Source of the DNA: Caenorhabditis remanei
Taxonomy: Eukaryota > Nematoda > Chromadorea > Rhabditida > Rhabditidae
DNA length: 64,000 nt
NCBI RefSeq assembly: GCF_010183535.1
Contig: NC_071332.1
Span: 22,196,001-22,260,000 of the forward strand
Direction: 5' to 3'
Position 1 is the first letter of the stretch. The number at the start of each line of letters is the position of its first letter. Below, piece by piece: positions 45,157 through 57,307 of this stretch. Made by a program: the position numbers and the translations under genes. The notes beneath the pieces were generated by a model, which saw only the letters and a list, made by a program, of their open reading frames with translations, was not told the origin of the DNA and ran no database searches.

Positions 45157-45834
45157 TGTATGTGTCTTGTTTTTTAGTTACGGCTATGTGTTCATAATAA
45201 AAATGGTCTTTAGATTGGAGTTTTGAATTATGTTCTTCTTCTAAAGCTAGACTGTTTGTTAAGACTGTGGAACGTACGGTTCTAGAAGCGATCTAATATA
45301 TTTTTTAACTTTTGAAACCTAATCCGTCTCTGACAGACTTTACTCTTCACTGAACACACTTTTTAAAAAATAAACTCACTGTCCAGTCCATTACCGATTC
45401 AAAACTTTTTCTTCTCACCCGATATTTCTTTTCTACTCAAACCCGATTAGTCAATCTACGTATTTCCACCCAATTTCCATTTGCAAATTGACTGTTTCAA
45501 ACCGAAAAGACACTTTTTCTTTCCTTCTGTCCAACTAGTTTTCAGTTTAAATCCCCCCGATGGAACACTTTTTGTTTCATTTTCACTTTATAATCATTTA
45601 TGGGCAATGTTTATTTACTCCTCTTTTGATGTTAGGTATAGATTATGAATGTACCCGTGTTTTCTAGTTTAGAATGTAATTATTTGTGACTTTTAAATAT
45701 AAAGTCATGTTATGAAAGTAGTAAATCAAGCTTGGCGAGAGATGAGAAAAATTTTCAATAGGCCTATTAGAACCTCAAAATTTTAAAGCTTCACTATTCC
45801 GACTTATTGAACACGTTATTAAATTCATACTCGT

Positions 45835-45998
45835 CAAGGTCCTGATAATTGGCGCCAAAATTCGAAATTCAAATTTTCAAAGTTTTTTCTCGAAAAAGAC
45901 AAATTTTCGACTATGATTCCGAATTTGAAAAAAATCTGAAAAATCATTTAAAAATTTTCACATTTTTGATGAAATGAAAAATATCAAAACCGGGCCTT
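45835..45998. repeat. Dispersed repeat, family J second subgroup
   Basis: It contains ctcgaaaaagacaaattttc, gactatgattccgaattt and aaaaatctgaaaaatcattt, then cgggccttgacaagt. It parallels 40290-40500. Confidence 0.6.
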
Positions 45999-46594
45999 GA
46001 CAAGTATCATTAATTTAATATTTGCATCCCTTTTTGTTTGTTAATCATGGTTCTACACTTTAAACAGACAGGTCTGGAAATTAGAGAATTTTGAAGTCAC
46101 CCTTTGAGATAAAATATTCTTACCATCCCCAATCCCTCTCTATTTGTCCAATATGAGCAAGTTTTCCCTCTCTAGATCAACACCATCACTTCTCTCCATG
46201 ACTTCTCTCTCCTCTGTTTTTCCGCTACTCCCTTCCAATTCCTTTCCGTTCAAACCGTGACAAAACAATATCATCTCTTTTCTCTTTGAGTGATGGAAAA
46301 ACGGGGAATTTGCATAAGAAATGTCTCTCTCCACATTTCCCTCCATACTATTCGACAGATCGCGGAGAGGCGCTACACGCTCACACAGAGACAGTGGTAG
46401 CATTGATAACCGGCCTATTTTTGTAGTGTTTTTGAATTTTTGAAATGAATTCGTCATTCTTGATTGTGCTGGGATAACCAGAAGACTCTGGAAGTGTTTT
46501 AGATTCTGTAATATCTGAATAGTTTCAAATTATTATAAAAATAATACGATAGTTTCAATATAGTACCCTTACCAAATTCGTTATTTTACAGTAA

Positions 46595-46775
46595 AAATGG
46601 TTATTTTTCGAATTTTTTAATTTTTTTTGCAAAAAAGTCAATTTTTTACGACTATGATTCAGAATTAAAAGCGATTCTGAAAAATCATCATTGTTCACAT
46701 TTTCGATAAAAAATTGAAAAAAATGTCAGAAAAATGGGTTTTTTAAAGCCGAGCCGGGTTTTCAAAATACTGTGG
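46595..46775. repeat. Dispersed repeat, family J second subgroup
   Basis: It contains gcaaaaaagtcaattttt, gactatgattcagaatt, ctgaaaaatcatcattgttc and then gccgagccgggttttc. It parallels 40290-40500 and 45835-45998. Confidence 0.6.
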
Positions 46776-49274
46776 GTTACTGACCCAACAGATTTTTTTT
46801 TAAAACTAGAGTTCTATTTTTTACACTTTTTTTATATCTCTGCTGTTCCCAACCCCCCTTCATTCCTATATCCAATCCCATTTGATTCTCAACTATTTGG
46901 ATTCTAAAACAAAGGGCATATGGTCACTATACCCCTCTTCACCACCTCATATTTCATGGGGTATTCCCCTTGCCTCGGTGTATCTTTCTTCTCCTTTTCT
47001 CTTCTATTCGATTAGCCAGATGTGTGTTGTTGGGAAGGGAGGGCCTGCCCTCTATTTCCTTCCCATTCCCCTAAACTCTTTGTGTGTGTGTGTTGGGGTG
47101 AGATGATACAACAAAAACATTCCGGGTGCTCTAAACTTTTTGTGTGCTGGGGAGTGCCATTTCTTACCAATTCTAATTCAATTCGATTTCCCAGTGTTTC
47201 CTCAGGACACTAGAAAATCTGCTAGTGCGTTTCAAACAACAGAAAAAAACAATTTTTTTATCTCAACAAAAATTGAAGTTTTTATAATTTCAGACTGAAG
47301 AATGGATCTAAAAATATGAAAATAAGCACCAGAACATATTAAACCCACATAAATGCCTTTTTTTTAATATCTAGGCTAGCTCATTCCCAGAAGTTCAAGT
47401 TCAGGCAACTCTTTCTAAAATTTACCATTTCATCCACATTCCGAGTCTTCGAACATCCGGACATCTCTATGCACAGACATCACCCTTTCCATTCTTGTTA
47501 TTCTTAGCTCCCATCCTCTTGCATCATCATGCCTTCTCCTCACCGTCTGGTGACCCGAAATCCATCATCTTCAATTACTATAATTAATTAGCTTCTATCT
47601 TTCGTCTTGTCTTGTCTTCTTCTCCCAATTCGGCATCCTTTTTATTGTTGGTCATTTCTTCAAACCTTCAGATGAAGATGAAGATACCCATTCAAAACAC
47701 AACTAATCAGTTTTTAATCGCCCCTCTCTCTCTATCACTTATCTTTTATTTCTTACAATAACTTTGCGGGCAACATCTATCAATTTGTTATCACCTATCC
47801 GTTTTTCCATGACACCTTCTCAAATCGGAAACCGAACAAAGAGGGGGACCGAATGACCTCTGTGACCAATATGACCATCACTAAATTTAGAATGAGACTG
47901 TAGTTGAAAAAGGTATAGAGGGTGGTTCCCACTCAGCAGGGGGGCCAGGTACTCCATCATTTGAAATTCAAACGGAAAATAAAACCATTTTTTTATCAAG
48001 GTTTCTAGATTTCAATCCCTGGCTCAGTGTCTCTTGTCTACATAGATCACCTCCCCGTGATCATTCATCACAATCATCCCAACTACCAATTCGTATCATT
48101 TTCCGCGGCCCATGATCATCATAATATCACCCACAAACCTCCTCAGCTAACATACAAATACCCCAACACCACCCTCACTCGCCTCTTGTCAATCTCTTTT
48201 TCCAATCATTACAACATTGTGAGAAGGGGAGCACTTGTGTCCTCCTCATGACATGAGCTCTTCTTTTTGCTCGACCAGCTTCTTGCTTCCAGAATCCATC
48301 ATTATTATTATTACGCTTGTTCCCCGAGAGTTGTGTGATTTTGATATATTATAGATAGCAAAACGTTTTTTTTCACGACAATTCGAATTAGCACACATTT
48401 CAGCTCTAACCCGTATAAACATATGACCAGGCTGAATTACTCCATACGTCAAGTTTTACTGAAATTTTCATTTTCCAAGATATTTGAATTATTCCGAAAC
48501 TTCTAACTCCCCGATTACTCTCTAGACTGCATTTTTGACCGACTGACCGGCATTTTAAAATTGAGCTAGAGCCGTCCCCTCAGATCTGATTTCATCAGAT
48601 ATATTTTCATCTCCTTTTCTTTTCGCTTTGTTCTTTCACTAAATGAGCTCATTAGCATTAAAAATAAATGGGCGAGCTCATTTGTCAAGCTTTTAATGAT
48701 GTTTATTGGGAAATCGAGGTTTCTGAAAAATGTTAAGGCTTCTGTTTCCTGGCTATAATTTTTTAACAGCTTCCACATCCAACAAGCAACGATTTCTGTT
48801 TAGTATTCCAAATCGACCCACATAAAATTTTTTATGAGTTCTCCCATTACCATAGTCCTCGATTATATTACCTTTGTGCAAAAGTGCACTTCCCACATAA
48901 TATTACCCACTAGGATGACCAAGTGACCACCACCCTCACCTATCTTCTTTTCCCTCTTTTTTCCTCTCTTCTCCAATTTCACAATCACTACAATTCCTTC
49001 TACCACAAAGCTAGATGGATGTGATGTTCTTTCAACTTGCAGAAGGTTGTGTTACTCATACTTCCCGTCTTCACACCTGTCCTCTCCGTTGCTTCTCGAG
49101 GTCATTTTCCTCCCTCCTCTTCCTATTTTTCAAAAAATCTGTTGTCAAGATCTTTGGCGGGTCTTTTTTTGAGATTTGAATCTTGTGGTTGTTGGGTTTT
49201 TTTTTCATTTGAAATTCGTGGTTTTGGCGCCTCATCGCCGGAAATTATTAGAAAAGCTGAGGCCACCTTAATAA

Positions 49275-49412
49275 GGGAAGTCTTCGAAGTGTCCACTTTC
49301 AACAACTCTAGAATTTGGCACAGGATACTTTCGAGTCCGTGGATTGCGAATTTGAAATAAAATTCTTTAAAAAAAACCTTTTGTGAACCAAATTATGAGC
49401 CGTCAAACTTTT
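49275..49412. repeat. Half-element of palindrome family C
   Basis: It reads gtgtccactttcaacaactc, gatactttcgagtccgtgga and caaattatgagccgtcaaac. This matches the reverse complement of 12050-12195. The second arm is missing. Confidence 0.65.
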
Positions 49413-50465
49413 TTATGCCCAAAAAAACTTCAATTCGAAATTCAGAACAATCCGTGCTACAAAATCTGTTAAGTGTGCAAATATAATTTCTGACCTTCTC
49501 TTCTTTCTTTTTTTCACCAATTAGTTATCACCCTTGCCTCTATAATAAAAGTACAACACAAACACACATACTATTTACTCTCTGGTGCTTTTTTTGTTTG
49601 TACCACCCCGACCAACTACAAAACCATAGATGAGGGGGATTAAGTGGACTTAAGTCAAAGAGAAGCAACAAGAAGGTTAGCATATGATTTTGGTTTGTAG
49701 CCAAAACAGATAGATTCAGTTATGTGGATTTTGACCCTCTTTCTTTTATCAGATTATCAGATTACTGTACTTTTCTCTGCCATATTCCTATAAAAATCAC
49801 ATGAAATTATCGTCATTCACTTCGAATCTATCCGTTTTTTTCCTGGTGTACGAAGGCCGTGTTTCTCCTTATCCGTTTGTCGTCAAGTTTTTTAATACGG
49901 AACAAAAAATTAGCGTAATTTCTAAGAGGGGGCTGTTGCCCCTTCTGCAGAGTGTGTAAGATCATTATCTCAATTTATCGAATCGGAAATATTTCGCAGA
50001 TGAGATGACTATGACTTTTTACCGTTTGTTTTTGGAACGCTTCGTCTGCAAGATTTAACTTTAAATTTCAAATTCACCCTTGCTGCTAAAAAATGTAAAC
50101 TCCAAATGTGTCAAAACATTTCATCTTGACTTCAAAAATTCCTTAAAATCCTTCCGAACGCATATAAATAAGGAACCATTAACCTACTACTCATCTAGTT
50201 TTTTCCGCTACATCGCCACTAATTTTATGTATCCCTTATCTATGTCGGCAACATGAAAGAACTCGAGTCACGACACATACACACAGTTTTATTGTTCTTC
50301 ACACGCTCCTCCTTATTTCTTCTCACCTAATTACGTATTTCCTGTTCCCACTATACTTATATTTATAGGAAGAAAATAAGATTTTTAGAGTTGGGTGGTC
50401 CAATAATTTTTAATTGTTCTCTCAAATCGTTTTGTTTTTCAATATATCACTTATTTCAGATAAAA

Positions 50466-53400
50466 ATGTCGACAAATGAGCGGCTAAGCATACGAATAGA
50501 CAGAGGTCAAAGACCTGCGGTCAACTTCAACAGTTCAACACAATCTGTACAGGTAATTGCTCTTTACAGGCAACTGAATCTGTATAGTTTTATGTAACAT
50601 TTTAGATTTACGTCCCACTTGACACCACTGTCAATTACCAACCAATTAGTCAAAATGTGGGAAATGGATATACAGTCAAGTTGCAGAGAATGCAACAACA
50701 ATACAAAATTTCCATGCAACATACGGTTAGTGTATTTGAAGTTACAATGTTAAAATTGTGTTAGTTTCAGCATGAAAGGAAAACAGAGTTCGTGGTCTTT
50801 GCTTCCAATTTGGTGCATGATAGGGAGATCAAAACGACAGTGAAAGATGTGAACACAAGAATACCTGATGTAAGTTTTCTAGAGCATTCTAGAGGAAATA
50901 CATTCTATTTCAGCTCACAATTGCCGGGTCTAATTTGGAAGTCTGTGGAATATTGAAAGGACACAATTTGACGTTTGAGAGTACCGTTGGTTAGTTTCTT
51001 GTATTTGGTCATGTCGATTTACGAGAATTACTTAACATAGTCATTGTAGGGACTATGCACATCTACGCCAAAATCACATGCACCGGATCGCTGAATGTTC
51101 ACTCTCAGAATATTGTTATCTCGACTGAAGCACTCCTAAGTACTGATGACTTCAAGGCTATCTGTAGGAAACTTCAAAACGATGGGAGAATATTCCCGAA
51201 GGATATTGAAAATCTAGAGAACGTGAAACCAGAAGACCGGGAGGCCACTCCAGCTCGTCTTATGAAAGTTGACTTCTCCTGTAATTTAGTCCACATTGGT
51301 GTTGATGGATCAGTTGGTGCATTCAAATCAGTTATGGCACAAAATCTACAGGTTACTGTAGCAGGAGACCTTGCCAATTATGGTAAAATCTTGGCGAAGG
51401 AGCAAATTTTTCTGGAAATCCACGGAAACCACATGAGCTTACAAGATGGTTCTTTGGATAGTGCTGGAAGAGGATATAATGCGTTGAAGAAATTGAGAAA
51501 GGTTGCGGAGCACAGTATCTCAACACCCTCCTCCAGTACAATGCACAACGCGATTCAATCTCAAAATGCGTCGGTCGTTGCTAATATGATAGAGAAGGGA
51601 ATCGACTTGAATGACACTTTTGAGAGAAGGAGATCCAAGAAAGTGACACTGAAACAGTCGGCGATTCAGGAGTATAAAGAGGCGAGGGAAAAGTCAAAGA
51701 TGAATTCAGTGAGGGAGAGAATCACGTTGATCAACGCATTGTTTGTGGCACATGAATGGAGGAGAGGTTGTATTCAGGCGAACTTGATTAAGGTGAGGTT
51801 CTCTGACGTTTTGATACTGACTCAAATTTAATTTTTGAGGCCAAAATCGGCAGAAATTGTGAAGATTTGGCTCAATTTAGTGCCAAGAACCTGAAACTTA
51901 AAGTTGGTGGAATGGCAACAGTGGAGAAAGATTCCATTTGGAGCAGTACCTGGGTTGAGTTGGAGGCCAAGCAACATATCTACTTCCATGGTCAAACGAA
52001 GACAAGGACAATGATTTTGCACTCTGATGCCAACATTTTCACAACAAATGAGGCGATTCTTTCGTTTGAGTTGTTTGTGAGGGTAGGATGTGTCAAGTGA
52101 GTGATTTTTTTGCAAATGAAAGCGTAGTTGTCAACCGGGCCTAAACTCGCTTGCATTGCAATAATATGAGCGGAAAATTGTACCAAAATAGATATTAATA
52201 AGTTCTATATTCATTACCTACTTCGGGCCAAATGGCTAATCGTTAAAATGCCACGGGCCGGAAAAAAGCCAAAAAACGAATAGTCAAAACAACCATTCTA
52301 GTCCGATTAACGATCCGACATCCGGCCCGTAGTAGGTGACAGACATAGAACTGGCTGAGATCTATATTTTGCTATATTTGTTTGGTTCATAATATTAAGT
52401 TTCATGCGATTCACGCATCGGCCCGTTTCAGCCAGGTTTGCGAATTTGAATGAAAGTTTACCAGTTGAAAAAATTCTGAAAATATTAACCCTCTTACTTT
52501 CAGATTCTCCTGCGAAGGAATGTGGTGTGCCGGTGAATCACTGGTCATCGAGACAATAGGACCCGCACTATTCAAAGAAGGCTCTTATTTGGAATCCGAG
52601 AAGCTTGAACTAGAATGCAAAGGTGCATGTGAAATGGATGCCACATGGCAACTCACTTCAGCCTGGATTCATGTGGCTACCATGCTGACAGTACTTCAAA
52701 ATGCAAAAATATTCATTGAGGAGTCGATGAGTATCTCTGCTCTATCCCTTCATTTCTCTGGATTCTGTCATGTCACAGAGAAATTGGATTTGGTACTTCA
52801 AGACTCTGCCCACTTTTTCGGAAATTCAAGAATGGAGATTCACGTGTTTCGGTTGACTTGCAAAGGATTCTGCACAATTGGTGGATCAATTTCAGTTACT
52901 GATTTAACGATTTATATAAGAAATGAGCTGATTACAACGTGTACTGGAAAAATGATGGTGGTCGGATGTGCTGATGTGATAACTGGATGTTTCAGAAACG
53001 ACGCACTGTGGCAAGTAGAGAAGAACTTCAAAATGGTTACAGGTGAGATTACCCTTTTCACTGTTACCCAAACTTTAACTCTCTTATCTTCAGGTTCCAT
53101 CGAACAGTCTGAAGATGGAACCATATTTGTCAAGTACTCCATGAATTTTATCATACACGAAGATTGTGCAGAGAACTTCGGAGGTCGTTTGGTTTCCAGT
53201 GAGATTCTACTAAAATCTCTGAAAACTTGTGTATTCGATGGATTGATCAGATGCAACGAAATGCAGATATCTCTCCCGTATGTCGGTCAATCAGTTGTCA
53301 CCTTGAAAGGACAAGTGGACATTGTAGCCGGAAGTTTGACAGTCAATGGAAACTTGTCAGTGTCAGATGAGAACTTGAGAGAACCTGTGACTGCAGGATT

Positions 53401-56400
53401 AGTGGTTGCGTGTAACTTGACAGCGGCTGCTATTGTTGCACCATTTGCATCTGTTCATGTGGCAGAGTCGGCTGTTGTTCGGTGAGTTTTTTGACTAGTT
53501 CTCTGATGAATTTTAAACATTTTTCCAGATTAAACGGAATCGAATCATACAAAACTGAAGAATTCAATGTCCTTCTCAATTGTGGCGCTCTTTACACTGA
53601 AAAGGAAAGCTGTATCTTATCAATGGCCGGAGAAACATCGACAGCTCGTATCAAATGTGAAGCTGTCATTTGTGCAACCACGTTCTTTCATCGTGGCCAA
53701 ATCCGGTTCTCTGGAATGGAAGTGAACATACTGGCGCCAGTGTTTGTGCATGAAGGGCGTTTGACAAATGTGGAAAACAAACAGAATCATGTCAGAAATC
53801 TGTTCATCAATATTGGAGAGTTACTTCTGAATAATGGAATTCTGGCGTCGGATATTTTGGAAATTGTTGGAGATGGAATGCTGGAGAATACAAATAGGAT
53901 ATATGCAGTGGATTCTATGGACATCCGGTTGAGAAATTTTAATAATGATGATGGCCTAATTGAGTCGAAAAATTCAATGAAATTGTTGGCGGTTTCCAAG
54001 GAATGGACAAAACTAGGGGGCTCTATTAAGGTAGCTAACATTATATTTTTTAAAAATTTTTTATCAGTTTTGGCAAGTTATGACCGATAACACGTTTCCA
54101 GGCCAAAAAATCCGTCGATCTTTGCGCTAACCGTCTCAACGTGGCAATCCGGAACATTCAAAACTTATCGATTGATAAACGACTCGTCTTCTCTGCTAAA
54201 ACTGATCTTTTGATATCAAGTGATGTTATCGATGAGTCAAAAGAACTATCAGTCGGATGTGCGGCCCAACAATCCGTTGGAATCGGGTGCAATATGCAAC
54301 TGGACCGTTTGGAAATATTGATTGGTAGCGAAAACGGACAAGGACCGACTACTTTTGCAGTTTATCAAAATTTTAGCATTATTGCTAATACCATTTTGGT
54401 GACGTCGAACAGTGAGCATGTACAAGTTTTGTTCGATGGAGATGTTCAATGTAATCGGTTGAGATTTGCTGGAAATGTCAAGACGGTGAGATTAAAAGTG
54501 TGATGAATATCAATAACCTCTATTTACATGTTTTACAGGTCACCATCGTCGGCTCCGGTAATCTAGAGGCCACCTACATGGTTCTCCCAGACTCCTCAAT
54601 ATCATTCGAAATGTATTCTGTGGTTCGTGTCGATGAGCTCCAGTGCGGTTTGTTTGAAGTGTTAGGCGAGAACATTCTGAGACTTGAATCGTGCGAAGGA
54701 GAGGATACAACTACTATTGTGACGGAAGACTTGAATATCGAGGGAACACTATTCCTGGAAAAGAAATTGTTCGTGAAATCTCGTGAAGGAGTTGTAAGAC
54801 TCAATGGAAATATTCTCGGCTCCTCTCTTCGTAGTGAGATTGCATGTGAAGCAACGAAAATGGTTGTGAAAGGACAAATCGGAAATTTCAAATATGTTGA
54901 GCTCTTCGCCCGTGAAAGTATTTCATTGCAAAACGAGATTATTCGAAATGTGGAGAAGATGTGTGTGGAATGTGGGGAGTTGAGCATATACAGTGTGGAG
55001 GTGGAGAGTTGCCGAAGTTTGAGTTTGAATTGTGACTCGTTGACAGCATCTGGACACATTCAAGGTTAGTAAGAACTGAAACTTTTTAAAAAATTTTTAT
55101 ATCGAATAAGTTTCCAGGCGACCACAACACGACCCTCACTATCCACGCTACCAACATTCACTCTAAGCTTGACCTGGAAAACCTGGAAAAACTCTCCATA
55201 TTTTGTAAAAGAAGTTCCACTCTCAAAGGAACGTGGAATCAAATTCAAGAAGTCCATGTGGATTCCAAATGGATCAACATTTCATGTCATGTGGACAACT
55301 GCAGAATTGTTAGATTAACTGCATGGGCGGTTGCTAACACCGGACCGATTCTTGGAGAAATGGTGCATGTCACTGCTCTTGGAACACTTGTCAACACCTC
55401 TGGAATTCAGGCAACCGAAGAATGTCACGTCATCGCTACATTCATTTTGTCAATGACGGCACTATCCATAATCTCCGGTGGTTCTAAAACTTCCATATAC
55501 TCACTTTGTCTATGCACAAGAAATGACATCTTTGATCTGATTGGAATCAATTATCTTTGGCTAAAATTCGATCCGGAGACTCTGAAAATGAGTGGAGCAC
55601 CACCAGTAGACTTCCAGAATTTCAAAACATTCGCCGCACTACTCCGAGATAGATGGATGACGTCATCAATCGATGCTGAGGAGATACTGATTGGCTTGAA
55701 ATATATTAGTGATTTACACGAGATTAAATGGAGTCTCGGGACGGATAACAAAGTTTATGATAGTCTTCTGGAAATAGCGGAGCGGTTTGGAAACACCCCG
55801 ATTTCATTGTTTAATTATGGAGAGCTGGTGAACACGTTGCAAGGAGCGAAGGCAATGATGCAGGTGTTGCAAGTGAGTACATACTCGGAGGGGGAATTCC
55901 CATTCATCTATTTTTCCAGGACCCAACAAACAACGCCAAATCCGGCAAAAAGCAAAAGAAAAAGTCGGACGGATCACTCTACGAGGCACTGGTACAATTC
56001 AAACACGGAAAATACAGCAAGGAGAGTAACGACTCATCGGATACGGACATAGGATATGTCAGTCGTAGTTCTAGTGAAGATCTGAATTCGAAACCAAGTA
56101 GACCGAGGTGAGGATGTTTTGTGGAATTGCTAATCTTAGTTTTGATTTTCAGATCACCCACTTTCCATATTGATGCCTCCTCACACAGTTTTTTCGAATC
56201 GAGTCATCTTGAAGAGATTGAAGAAAAGGTTGGAAAAGTGGAGGAAGAACTGGAGAATGAACTGAAACTGGATCATATTGCATATGCTATAAGGGAAGAA
56301 GAGGAATTGGCCGAGTTCGAAGAGTTGGAAGATGAGCTAGAAATGGCGGAGGAGGGAATCGTGAGGACAGACTTTATTGTTTGTCGGGATAAGAATATCT

Positions 56401-56815
56401 ATTTGGCAAAGTGAGTTTTGAGCTTTGAAAGGGGGGTCTCACATCAGAACACACCTAATCATCCATTTTCAGACTCAAAGAGAAAATCCGTACCGTCAGC
56501 GCGCCCCGCCCTGTTGTCAACATCCCCATCCAACGCCTGCCATCGTCAAACGACTTGGTTATGAAGAAACTTCAAGTGAAAAATGCAATTTCCAATCTGG
56601 ATCTTCGCTCGTTTGGCAGTCAATCCTCCCTGACTTCTCTTGATTTTGGAACGGTGCCCGATTTCGGAAGTCCACTACAATTTTCCAGCAAATCTAATTT
56701 CCAACGTTCTAAAATCCCGCTGGGCTCGTTCAGAAGTCCCAAAAAGCCAATGAGCCGAACAGGCACTCCTACTATGTACTCCTCTACACTGTCTAGGTTC
56801 AGTGAGAAGTTATGA
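50466..56815 (+). CDS. Large (1754-residue) unrecognised protein: beta-solenoid-like body, acidic helix, basic tail with SxIP motif
   Basis: Fifteen exons: 50466-50552, 50606-50725, 50771-50869, 50914-50989, 51050-51792, 51840-52096, 52504-53042, 53094-53481, 53529-54030, 54102-54485, 54539-55064, 55118-55872, 55920-56107, 56153-56410, 56473-56815. All join in phase. There is no signal peptide or membrane helix. From about residue 85 to 1350 the chain repeats short alternating hydrophobic strands with G/N turns, for example LTIAGSNLEVCGILKGHNLT, LQVTVAGDLANYGKILAKEQ and LTVNGNLSVS. This looks like a right-handed beta-solenoid and recalls bacterial haemagglutinin or bactofilin repeats. A short ankyrin-like helix pair lies near 292-315 (HNAIQSQNASVVANMIEKGI). 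After about 1490 come a basic region (SGKKQKKKS), an acidic helical segment (about 1570-1625) and a Ser/Pro/Arg tail. SKIP at 1720-1723 sits in basic, Ser-rich context, like EB1-binding motifs. The ATG follows a TATTTCAG acceptor by six bases. Function unknown; an intracellular scaffold is my inference. Confidence 0.8.
52126..52440. repeat. Palindromic MITE-like element, family A copy 5, in an intron of the large gene
   Basis: It has caaccgggcctaaactcgct at the left and cggcccgtttcagccaggtt at the right, with inner gtaccaaaatagat facing atctatattttgctat. It is more diverged than the other copies. It fills most of the 407-bp intron 6. The right-arm acceptor motif has decayed here (tttgtttgg). 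Confidence 0.8.
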
Positions 56816-57307
56816 ACTAACACATACTAACCGCTTTAAAGTTTTTAACACTAACAAGCTAACATTAATTAATATTTTATAATTAAAAACTCGGTAATCT
56901 CATGTTATTTTGCTCCACTTTATTGCTCCAAAAGAAACCAATATTTATGATTGACGGGTTGTTACTGTAATTGTATGAATTGAATTTTTTAAACATGACA
57001 AATGAATTTTGTTTTAATATTTTATTTCGTCACAAAAACCAACAACAAAAATTCAAAATACCAAAAACCTTACTGTAGAAATTCCACCTGTTCTTACGCC
57101 ACTAGCTATACAGATCAACAGCAAAATACCAAAATTAATAAGATATTTTCACCTGAAAGACTATAGCAGGTGATTTTCTAATCTTATGGTGGTTACTATG
57201 ACAGCATTATGTCAATATCGGGAGGCTGGTTTGGGTTAGTAGGCTTATCGAATGAGTTTTATTCGTTTTTTATTTTGAAATTTTTCTCAAAATCTTTTTT
57301 ATTCCAG

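Larger units (their letters stand above)
45157..50465. other. Gene-free interval (5.3 kb)
   Basis: The largest empty stretch in the window. It holds family J-type repeats (45835-45998, 46595-46775), a TG run at about 47082-47093, pyrimidine-rich sequence, and a half-element of family C at 49275-49412. The 105-codon open frame at 46140-46457 (minus) has no splice or domain support. The last few hundred bases are the promoter side of the large gene at 50466. Confidence 0.5.

Noticed and set aside
46140..46457. 105-codon minus-strand frame
   Set aside because: It has an ordinary-looking charged composition but no splice sites, no domain, and lies in pyrimidine-rich intergenic sequence. A short genuine gene cannot be fully excluded.
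50466..56815. Horizontal transfer of a bacterial haemagglutinin-like gene
   Set aside because: The repeat style recalls bacterial adhesins, but the gene has 14 worm-type introns, worm codon style and an SxIP-type eukaryotic tail. There is no sequence evidence for recent transfer.
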